This document shows, piece after piece, positions 55,306-64,000 of a stretch of DNA of 64,000 nt. The notes below the pieces were generated by a model. It did no database searches. It saw nothing but the letters and a program-made list of their open reading frames with translations, and was not told the origin of the DNA. The position numbers were made by a program, and so were the translations under genes. Within the stretch, counting starts at the first letter, position 1. Each line of letters starts with the position of its first letter. This DNA is from JADGNZ01 sp963715895. Lineage in GTDB: Bacteria; Acidobacteriota; Thermoanaerobaculia; Gp7-AA8. The stretch is taken from positions 310,001 through 374,000 of the forward strand of contig OY970284.1 in assembly GCA_963715895.1 (NCBI GenBank). The letters are read 5' to 3'.

Positions 55306-56555
55306 AATCGAAACTGATACTCACGCTCGCCGTCGCGCTGGTCGCGCTTGCGCCAGCCGTACGCGCCAACTGGAAGCCTGATTCGAGCGCCACAATCGTC
55401 GTGCAGACTGACGATGACGACGACCGCGCCGTAGGGAAAGCGGATAAAGAGGAAGAGATCTACGACCGCGCCACGGATTCCCTCGACGATCACGACTGGC
55501 GGCGGGCTGCATCGCTCTTCAAGAAGGTCACGGAGATGCAGATGTCCCACGCCGACGCAGCGCTCTACTGGCTGGCGTACGCCCAGGGGAAGATGGGCGC
55601 ACGGTCGGATGCCCTCTCCACCCTGCTCCAGCTCGAGAAGGCGTATCCGAAATCGAAGTGGGTCTCGGACGGCAAGACGCTCGAAGTCGAGATCCGCCAG
55701 TCGGCCGGCCAGGTGATCGAGCCGGAACACGTCGGCGATGAAGACGTGAAGCTGATGGCCATCAACGGCCTGATGATGAGCGACCCCGACCGCGCCATCC
55801 CCATCCTCGAAGGAATCCTGAACGGCAATCAGCCGGTGAAGCTGAAGGAGCGCGCTCTCTTCGTCCTCAGTCAATCAGGTTCGCCAAAAGCATTCGATAT
55901 CGTCGTGCGTACGGCGAAGAACGGTCCTCCCGATCTCCGCGATCGGGCCGTTCGCACCCTCGGCATCCTCGGCGGCGAGCGCAGCCGCGGTGTGCTGACG
56001 GACATCTACAACTCGACGAACGACGTCTCCGTGAAGAAGTCGATTCTGAAGTCGTACATGATCGCCGGCGACCGAACCCGCCTTCTGGCACTCGCCAAGG
56101 GCGAATCGAATCCGGAATTGCGCGCCGATGCGGTTCTGCAACTGGGAGTGGTTGGCGGCCGCAACGAACTGGCCGAGCTGTACAACGCCGAGCCCTCGGT
56201 CGAGATCCGAAAGAAGATCCTGCAGGCGATGTTCATCGGCGGCAATTCCGAGAAGCTGGCCGAGATCGCGCGCAACGAGAAGGTCCTCGATCTGAAGGTG
56301 ACCGCCATCCGCAACCTCGGCCTCCTCGGCGGCGGCCGCACCGGCGAATTGCTCCTCTCGCTCTACCACGATGACCCGCGCCCCGAGGTCCGCAAAGGCG
56401 TCATCGAAGCCCTCTTCATTCAAGGCAACGCCCACACGCTGATCAGCCTGGCACGCGCCGAGAAGGATCCCGAGACGAAGCGCCGGATCATTGAGAAGCT
56501 GTCGGTGATGGGGTCAAAGGAAGCGACGGACTATCTGATGGAGTTCTTGAAGTAG
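55302..56555 (+). CDS. Secreted HEAT-repeat protein
   Basis: 417 residues with a signal peptide (MKSKLILTLAVALVALAPAVRA). An acidic start is followed by a TPR-like helical part (about 50-130) and roughly eight HEAT-like repeats (about 145-410; for example LRDRAVRTLGILGGERSRGVL). A periplasmic scaffold whose gene is translated with the sigma/anti-sigma pair; it may sense or act on the same envelope stress. Followed by a terminator-like hairpin. Confidence 0.87.
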   Translation: MKSKLILTLAVALVALAPAVRANWKPDSSATIVVQTDDDDDRAVGKADKEEEIYDRATDSLDDHDWRRAASLFKKVTEMQMSHADAALYWLAYAQGKMGARSDALSTLLQLEKAYPKSKWVSDGKTLEVEIRQSAGQVIEPEHVGDEDVKLMAINGLMMSDPDRAIPILEGILNGNQPVKLKERALFVLSQSGSPKAFDIVVRTAKNGPPDLRDRAVRTLGILGGERSRGVLTDIYNSTNDVSVKKSILKSYMIAGDRTRLLALAKGESNPELRADAVLQLGVVGGRNELAELYNAEPSVEIRKKILQAMFIGGNSEKLAEIARNEKVLDLKVTAIRNLGLLGGGRTGELLLSLYHDDPRPEVRKGVIEALFIQGNAHTLISLARAEKDPETKRRIIEKLSVMGSKEATDYLMEFLK

Positions 56556-56587
56556 AGCTCCTCGCTGGGACGCGCTCAACAATCCAG

Positions 56588-56608
56588 CCCCGCGCTTTGC
56601 GCGGGGTT
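56588..56608 (+). terminator. Terminator-like hairpin after the HEAT gene
   Basis: An 8-bp stem CCCCGCGC (56588-56595) / GCGCGGGG (56599-56606) with a TTT loop, followed by only two Ts. Confidence 0.55.
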
Positions 56609-56650
56609 CGGTTGTGAGATCGATTTGCAGACGCGGAGGTTGCCGCAACA

Positions 56651-56812
56651 CAAAAATGACTTCACTCCTGCCGCCCATCCGCCGCGGAAGACGAGCACGA
56701 TTGCCGCGAGAGCGAACACGAAGGCGTCAGGAAACCAGCGCTCGCAGACGTCGGCGATGCGCGAGCCAGCCGGGGCAAGGAGCGGTGGGCGGGGCATCCG
56801 CTGATTGTCCAC
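56651..56812 (-). pseudogene. Fragment of a short-chain fatty acid transporter (AtoE-like)
   Basis: About 54 codons from the ATG at 56812: RIADVCERWFPDAFVFALAA and IVLVF correspond to the N-terminus and first membrane helix of AtoE-type short-chain fatty acid transporters, which are about 450 residues long. Homology stops after about GVKSFL, and the frame closes with unrelated residues. The rest of the gene is absent, so this looks like a decayed remnant. Recognised by eye from a short stretch. Confidence 0.5.
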
Positions 56813-56830
56813 TAATTACGCAGAGGACAA

Positions 56831-57118
56831 TTACCTAGGGAAACAAATCACCTGGGGAGGCCCATCAGAAATCCTAAGAATGCGAACCGAACCGTCATCT
56901 GCCTCTAAGACCAGCGCGGCGCCGCCCGCAGGATAGATACCGTATCCGACCACTTTACCCCAATTCTTAGGGATAGGTGACCGCCATTCCTGATGGAGTG
57001 TCCACGGATTAGCGGGTTGCTGAGCTATCGCAATCCTTGCATGCAACAGGACGACAGTGGCGATCGCCAGCGCAAGGAAAAGAAATGATGTTCCAAGTAG
57101 AAGTCGATTGCGTTTCAT
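56831..57118 (-). CDS. Small membrane-anchored or secreted protein of unknown function
   Basis: 95 residues with a hydrophobic N-terminus (LLLGTSFLFLALAIATVVLLHA) and a short soluble part (ALVLEADDGSVRILRISDG) like one propeller blade. GGAG lies 7 bases before the ATG. Lies just downstream of Oar-like gene 2 in the same direction's opposite end; no function recognised. Confidence 0.65.
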   Translation of the reverse strand: MKRNRLLLGTSFLFLALAIATVVLLHARIAIAQQPANPWTLHQEWRSPIPKNWGKVVGYGIYPAGGAALVLEADDGSVRILRISDGPPQVICFPR

Positions 57119-57188
57119 GGGTTTCTCCGTCTGACTGAACCTCAGTCGTTCTTGTTACCAGCACCGAGTATCGCCGTGGCGTGTCTAA

Positions 57189-60100
57189 CTACCAGATCAC
57201 CCGCACCCCCAACTGCATCTGGCGCGGTTCGCCGACGCCGCTCTGCACGGTGCCGTCGAAGTTGAAGATGAGGTTGGTCACCTCGGGGCGGTGAAAGTTG
57301 TTGCTGTTGAGCAGATTGAAGACGTCGATCGCCGGTTCCACTTTGTATTTGCCGTAGGGGAAGGCTTTGGTGAGGCGGAAATCGAGCGAGGAGAACTGAT
57401 TGTCTTTGCGCCCGAGGTTGCGTTGCGTCACTGAGCCGTCGGGATTGATGCGGTCCTGCGGCGTCTGCGCGATTGCCATGAATCGCGAATTGCCGAAGGA
57501 GTCCTTGCCGCAGAAGGCAACGCTCACGACACACGACAGCGACTGCGGTTGCGCCGAGCGATACGAATAGCGCACATTCAGGTCGACGCCCAACGGCGCG
57601 TTCCACAGGAGCCAACTGTTCAGGCGGTGCCGCTGATCGCGGTCGGAGTAGCCGTATTCGGCAGCCAGGTTGGTGATCTCGGCGTAGCGGAAGGAGAAGG
57701 GATCGCGCTCGTTGTCGTCGTCCGACTTGTCCTTCGAATAGGTGTAGTTCACCTCGAACGCCAGGTTGCTCGACGGCCGCTTGTTGATACCGAGCGTGAC
57801 GCCCTGGTAAAGGCTCTTGGCGGTCGACTCGATCGTCGTCAGAACGCCGACACCGTTCGAGCCGTCGCTGCCGAGGCCGGTCGACCACGGCGAGCCGAGG
57901 AGCGGATCGTTGCGATTCGTGAAACGGGTGATGTGGTCACCTCTTGCGTAGTTGTACTTCACCAGGAATCCGTAGTCCTTGATCACTTCCTGATCCCACG
58001 ACACGCTGGCCGATTTCGTCCGCGGGTTCTGGAAGTGCTTATCGAAGACGAAGACATCGGGATCGAACGGCGACCCGATCTGCGACTGCGGGATGATGTT
58101 CGGATAGGCGGGCACGGGCCCGAGGATCGAGGTCAGTGCGCTGTCGCGGAAGATCGACTGTCCGCGGGAACCGTTGGTGGAGCGTGCCGACGCCAGCGTC
58201 AGTCCCGGGACACGGCCGTAGTAGATGCCGGCGTTCGCGCGCAGCACCTCCTTCCCATCGCCATGGGGATCCCACGCCAGGCCGAAGCGCGGTTGCAACA
58301 TCTTGTTGTCACTGGGGATTTTGCCGTTGGAGGGGAACTCCTGTCCCTTCGACGTCTTGCCGATGAAGCCGGCGAAAAAGACCTGATCGGCCGGCGTGAT
58401 GGGATCGGGCTCCATCTCCGCCTCCCAACGCAGCCCGTACTGGAGGTTGAGGTGCGGCGTGGCCTGCCACGCGTCCTGCAAGAAGACCGCCGGCTCGGTC
58501 TGCGGGATGCTCTGCGTGCCGGCCTGCTCCACGCTGATGTTGCCGACGCCTGCCTGCTGCAGATAGAGGAGAACCGGGCCTGTGATCGAGGCCGTGCCGG
58601 CACAGACGCCGGTCTGCGACGATGTGCCGTCGGAGCACTCGACGTACTTCGGATTCTTCAGGTAATTGAGGAAGCCGTCCGTCGAGCTGAAGATGTAGCG
58701 GCCGTTGGCGAATCCGAGGAACGTCTGAACCGAGTTCACGCGGTTGAACTCCAGACCGGCCTTGATGTCGTGCGCGCCGCGCAGGAAGCTGACGTTGTCG
58801 TTGAACTGCACGCGCGTGTCGTAATACGTGACCGGGATGAAGAACGGCTCGCCGAACCGGTAGCTCTTCGCGAAGTCGAACGCCGTGTCGGGCAGCGGCC
58901 GGCTCTGTCCGGTGATATTCGGCCCGTTGTAGGGACGCGGCCGGTCCTCCTTGGCCACCTGGAAGCGGAACTCGTTGAGCAGCGACGACTGCAGCGTCGA
59001 GGTCAGGCCGCCGACGAGGGCGTTCGACGAGTCTTTCTCGATGGCGTTCGCGCTTCGTCCCCACGAGTCGACGTCGAACGTGCCGTTGACCTGCTGCGAC
59101 CATGTGTAGTTGTAGCGAAGGTTGGCCAGGTTTTTCGCCGAGGCGTTGTAATCGAGTTTGAGCAGGAGGACGCGGGCGTCATTCGTATGTTCGATGGATC
59201 CGTTCTCGTTCGGGCTGCCCAGTGCGGCGAGCGCGTCGACGACGCGCTGCTCGATCCGGTTCGGATCGGTCTGTTTCGTGGTCTTGGCTTTCTGATAATC
59301 GAACGCGCCGAAGTAGAACAACCGATCGCGCTGCAGCGGGCCGCCGAAGGTGAAACCGGCCTGCGACTGCGTCGAGGGGAACTTCGGCGAGGTCGTGCCG
59401 TCAGGATTCTTCGGCTGGCTGCTCAACGAATCGTTCTTGAACGTGAAATGCGCCGTGCCGTCCAGATCGTTCGTCCCCGATTTCGTGATGACGTTGACGA
59501 AGCCGGACATCGAGCGTCCGAACTCGGCATTGGCGTCGGCGATGACGACCATCTCCTTCACCGCGTCGAGGTTGAAGGTGAAGGGCGGCCTCTGCCCACC
59601 GCGCTGCTCGCCGAAGAAGGGATTGTTGAAGTCCGCGCCATCGACGGAGACGTTGTTCGAAATACCCTTCTGACCGTTGATCGACAACTCGTCGCCGTCG
59701 GGACCCTGCACGATCGTGACGCCGGGGGTCATCTTGGTGAACTCGAGGAAGTTGCGGCCGTTGTTCGGCAGCCCTTCAACGGCCTTTTCGTCGATGCGGG
59801 TGGATCCCTCGGTGCGCGCCGTCTCGATCAGCGGCGCCGCCGCGGTGACGACGATCTCCTCTTTTGTGGTCGCCTGTTTCAAGGCGATCGAGGCCGACAA
59901 CGTCTGACCGACGCCAAGGTCGAGGCCTTTTTCCACTACCGTAGCGAAGCCTTGGAGCACGGCCGTGACCTGATAGGGGCCGACCGGCAGAAGCACTGCC
60001 CGGAAATGCCCGGCCGCATCGGTGACCACCACGACCTCGTAGCCGGTGGCCGTGTTCCTGATCGTCACGGTAACGCCAGGAATAGCAGCACCGCTGGCAT

Positions 60101-60209
60101 CGACGACGGTCCCCTCGATGACGCCGCTCGTGGCTTGGGATTGTGCGAAAAGGGGAAGGGCAACTAAGAGGACGAAGAGGAGAAGGAGCACGAAGGACAG
60201 ACGACGCAT
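57189..60209 (-). CDS. Oar-like TonB-dependent outer-membrane receptor 2
   Basis: 1006 residues from the ATG at 60209, 6 bases after AAGGAG. Signal peptide (MRRLSFVLLLLFVLLVALPLFAQ), carboxypeptidase-regulatory domain (GTVVDASGAAIPGVTVTI), plug domain with LPNNGRNFLEFTKM, and a long barrel ending in an aromatic residue (MQLGVRVIW). Same plan as the copy at 37900, but the sequences have diverged. Its barrel loops carry Cys pairs (KYVECSDGTSSQTGVCAG). Confidence 0.93.
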   Translation of the reverse strand: MRRLSFVLLLLFVLLVALPLFAQSQATSGVIEGTVVDASGAAIPGVTVTIRNTATGYEVVVVTDAAGHFRAVLLPVGPYQVTAVLQGFATVVEKGLDLGVGQTLSASIALKQATTKEEIVVTAAAPLIETARTEGSTRIDEKAVEGLPNNGRNFLEFTKMTPGVTIVQGPDGDELSINGQKGISNNVSVDGADFNNPFFGEQRGGQRPPFTFNLDAVKEMVVIADANAEFGRSMSGFVNVITKSGTNDLDGTAHFTFKNDSLSSQPKNPDGTTSPKFPSTQSQAGFTFGGPLQRDRLFYFGAFDYQKAKTTKQTDPNRIEQRVVDALAALGSPNENGSIEHTNDARVLLLKLDYNASAKNLANLRYNYTWSQQVNGTFDVDSWGRSANAIEKDSSNALVGGLTSTLQSSLLNEFRFQVAKEDRPRPYNGPNITGQSRPLPDTAFDFAKSYRFGEPFFIPVTYYDTRVQFNDNVSFLRGAHDIKAGLEFNRVNSVQTFLGFANGRYIFSSTDGFLNYLKNPKYVECSDGTSSQTGVCAGTASITGPVLLYLQQAGVGNISVEQAGTQSIPQTEPAVFLQDAWQATPHLNLQYGLRWEAEMEPDPITPADQVFFAGFIGKTSKGQEFPSNGKIPSDNKMLQPRFGLAWDPHGDGKEVLRANAGIYYGRVPGLTLASARSTNGSRGQSIFRDSALTSILGPVPAYPNIIPQSQIGSPFDPDVFVFDKHFQNPRTKSASVSWDQEVIKDYGFLVKYNYARGDHITRFTNRNDPLLGSPWSTGLGSDGSNGVGVLTTIESTAKSLYQGVTLGINKRPSSNLAFEVNYTYSKDKSDDDNERDPFSFRYAEITNLAAEYGYSDRDQRHRLNSWLLWNAPLGVDLNVRYSYRSAQPQSLSCVVSVAFCGKDSFGNSRFMAIAQTPQDRINPDGSVTQRNLGRKDNQFSSLDFRLTKAFPYGKYKVEPAIDVFNLLNSNNFHRPEVTNLIFNFDGTVQSGVGEPRQMQLGVRVIW

Positions 60210-60295
60210 ACAGGTCTCCTTTTTGTTCGCGCGGCAAACGTGAGTTGAGTGGAACAGAATAATTCCGTCAGCGCTCAAAGTGCAATGGCAGCCGT

Positions 60296-60886
60296 TCAGC
60301 GGCTGACGTACGGATTGTCGCGAAGGTAAAACCGCAAGGGCCATGCCGCTGCTTCGCCGGAGTTTTCGACTCCGATGCGATGACTGACGGCGATGTCATC
60401 GTCGCTGACCTCGAGGTCGCGTGGAGCGAGCCAGAGTGTTTTCCCATCGAACGGTTCACCGTCGAGCGATTTGTCGATGGCCATTGCGGAGCAGAGCTTG
60501 CCCGGGCCGGTCGTCAGGTCGCGGTCCCGTTTTGCCTTCGGCCGCCGTTCGCGCATCGTCTCGATGCCGCGCAGTGGTTCCGCTGCCCGCATCAGCACGG
60601 CCTCGGCGATGTCCGCTTCCTGCGTGACGACATTCACGCACCAGTGCATGCCGTAGGTGAAGTAGACGTAGGCGTGGCCCCCTTCGAGGTACATCGATTC
60701 GTTGCGTGCGCTGCGCAGGCCACGCCGGGCGTGACTGGCGGAATCGTTCGCGCCGAGGTAGGCCTCGACTTCCACCAGACGCGCGGCCAGAAGCTCGCGG
60801 CCGAGCCGGCGCCAGAGCACGCAGCCAAGCAGGGAACGCGCTACGGTGACCGTGTCCTGTCGATAGAAGGAACGGGGAAGCTTCAT
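60296..60886 (-). CDS. 3-methyladenine DNA glycosylase, AAG/MPG type
   Basis: 196 residues, the usual size. Excises alkylated purines in base-excision repair. LPRSFYRQDTVTVARSLLGC start, catalytic Glu in VEVEAYLG, the wedge region YVYFTYGMHWCVNVV, and RRPKAKRDRDLTTGPGKLC are all conserved. The start at 60886 overlaps the stop of the upstream phosphatase gene (ATGA). Confidence 0.96.
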   Translation of the reverse strand: MKLPRSFYRQDTVTVARSLLGCVLWRRLGRELLAARLVEVEAYLGANDSASHARRGLRSARNESMYLEGGHAYVYFTYGMHWCVNVVTQEADIAEAVLMRAAEPLRGIETMRERRPKAKRDRDLTTGPGKLCSAMAIDKSLDGEPFDGKTLWLAPRDLEVSDDDIAVSHRIGVENSGEAAAWPLRFYLRDNPYVSR

Positions 60887-61722
60887 TGCGAGGGAAGGGC
60901 GCGGTTCGATGCGCGGCGGTCGAGCTGGTCCTCGGAGACATGGCCGGCGAGCACTTTGAGAAGGTCGCGATGAACGCCCGCCGGCGCGCCGACGACATTG
61001 CCGCGCTCCAGCCAGCGATCGCCGCCGGAGAAGTCGCTGAAAACGCCGCCGGCCTCGGTGACGAGGAGCGATCCCGCGGCGATGTCCCACGGCGAGAGGT
61101 GCAGCTCGAAGAAGCCGTCGAAGATACCGGCGGCGGTGTAGGCGAGATCGAGCGCCGCCGACCCGGCACGGCGAACTCCTTTGGCGACACTGATGACTTC
61201 CTGGAAGATCGCGCAGTAGACGGCGACAAATTGCTGCGCGCGAAACGGAAAGCCGGTGGCGAGGAATGAGCTCTCAAGCGTCTCCTGATTCGAGACGTAT
61301 ATCCGCTGCCCATTGCGAAAGGCACCGGCGCCACGCTCGGCTGTAAAGAAGAGATCGCGCAGCGGTTCGTGAACCACACCGGCCGTGATCTCGTCGTCAG
61401 TCTTCACTGCGATCGATATCGACCACATCGGAAAGTGCTGCAGATAGTTCGATGTGCCGTCGAGCGGATCGATGATCCAAGTCCGCCCGCTGGTCCCCTC
61501 GGCGCTGATGCCGCCTTCTTCGCCGAGGATGGCGTCTTCGGGACAGTGATCACGAATGAACGTGACGATGGCAGCCTCGCTCTCCCGGTCCGCGCGCGAG
61601 ACCCAGTCATTGCGCGACTTCAGATCCGCATCGTCCTTTCCCAGCCGTTCCCAGTGGTGCAGCAGGATTACCGCGCCGAGACGGGCCGCTTGTGTTGCCA
61701 GATCGATGTCGTTGGTGGTCAT
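60883..61722 (-). CDS. Inositol-monophosphatase-family phosphatase
   Basis: 279 residues with the metal-binding motifs of the family: GEEGG, DPLDGTSNY and WDIAAGSLLVTEAGG. SuhB-like; natural substrate may be inositol phosphate, a nucleotide phosphate or another sugar phosphate. Translationally coupled to the DNA glycosylase downstream. A role in nucleotide or sugar salvage is possible. Confidence 0.93.
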   Translation of the reverse strand: MTTNDIDLATQAARLGAVILLHHWERLGKDDADLKSRNDWVSRADRESEAAIVTFIRDHCPEDAILGEEGGISAEGTSGRTWIIDPLDGTSNYLQHFPMWSISIAVKTDDEITAGVVHEPLRDLFFTAERGAGAFRNGQRIYVSNQETLESSFLATGFPFRAQQFVAVYCAIFQEVISVAKGVRRAGSAALDLAYTAAGIFDGFFELHLSPWDIAAGSLLVTEAGGVFSDFSGGDRWLERGNVVGAPAGVHRDLLKVLAGHVSEDQLDRRASNRALPSQ

Positions 61723-61741
61723 TGAGAAGGATTCTATCCGG

Positions 61742-61840
61742 GGGTTATCGGTTGTCGGTTATCGGTTGTCGGTTGTCGGCGGTCGTGGAGCCCGGTGATT
61801 GATTCTCTTTCTCTGACAACCGATAACCGATAACCGACTA
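61742..61840. repeat. Long inverted repeat, GTTATCGGTTGTCG type
   Basis: The left arm (61742-61779) is a run of GGTTATC and GGTTGTC units; the right arm (61814-61840) is the inverse (TGACAACC GATAACC GATAACCGACT). The spacer is about 34 bases. It lies between the divergent phosphatase and kinase genes. Shares units with the repeat at 53801. Confidence 0.85.
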
Positions 61841-61897
61841 CAACGCCTCCCGCGCACCGACCCGGCTCCCTCGAATGCTATCCTCCAAGCCAAGCCC

Positions 61898-64000
<2,103 letters not shown>

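Noticed and set aside
57549..60167. 872-codon forward frame antisense to Oar-like gene 2
   Set aside because: Arg/Val/Gly-rich shadow typical of GC-rich genes; the minus strand carries a complete receptor with signal peptide and ribosome-binding site.

Overview
The window is GC-rich bacterial chromosome, densely coded on both strands. Its gene content fits an Acidobacteriota-like soil or sediment bacterium. It has two large Oar-type TonB-dependent receptors with an N-terminal carboxypeptidase-regulatory domain, several carboxypeptidase-regulatory, PEGA, TPR and HEAT secreted proteins, Ser/Thr protein kinases (one with a TolB-like/TPR sensor end), an ECF sigma factor coupled to a kinase, and HslUV. 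The phylum call is inference from gene content; no rRNA, tRNA or other marker gene is present.

Layout. 1-5.8 kb: class A penicillin-binding protein, a secreted unknown protein, and a fused homocysteine methyltransferase/methylenetetrahydrofolate reductase behind a SAM-II-like riboswitch and intrinsic terminator. 5.8-7.2 kb: a Fic-protein module with a small upstream ORF and a 21-bp minisatellite. 7.2-18.8 kb: lipoproteins, a TPR protein, amidohydrolase, NAD kinase, a Cys-rich secreted peptide, a ClpX-like unfoldase lacking the zinc domain, asparagine synthase, a ComEA-like helix-hairpin-helix protein and a pseudopilin. 18.8-25.3 kb: a membrane phosphatase/sulfatase-like protein divergent from an Eco57I-type DNA methyltransferase coupled to a SNF2-type helicase, a candidate defence pair. 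26-31 kb: a glycosyltransferase/zinc-ribbon/YfhO-like membrane protein operon whose 3' end was hit by an intact IS4-family element that landed inside a palindromic repeat. 31-41 kb: aldo/keto reductase, ECF sigma-kinase pair, transglutaminase, SufR-like regulator, aldehyde dehydrogenase and the first Oar receptor. 41-45.5 kb: HlyD-ABC-ABC2 exporter, a second copy of the palindromic repeat, a DoxX gene with an in-frame TAG, a VOC protein and a DUF3841 protein. 45.6-53.8 kb: hslV-hslU, a double-retropepsin lipoprotein, and a selenium section. 53.9-64 kb: ECF sigma/anti-sigma/HEAT operon, the second Oar receptor, AAG-type DNA glycosylase with an inositol-phosphatase-like gene, and a kinase-TolB-TPR gene running off the window.

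The most notable result is the selenium section. selD reads through an in-frame TGA at the position of its catalytic Cys/Sec, with a hairpin just downstream. Less than 2 kb away, a DedA-rhodanese fusion reads through another TGA exactly at its rhodanese catalytic cysteine. Both would be mis-called as truncated genes by ordinary ORF finding. Together they imply a working selenocysteine system, although selA, selB and tRNA-Sec are not in the window.

A second theme is palindromic intergenic DNA. One dispersed REP-like family occurs twice, once interrupted by the IS. A set of long inverted repeats shares an architecture, arms built of degenerate short tandem units, while the sequences differ from site to site.
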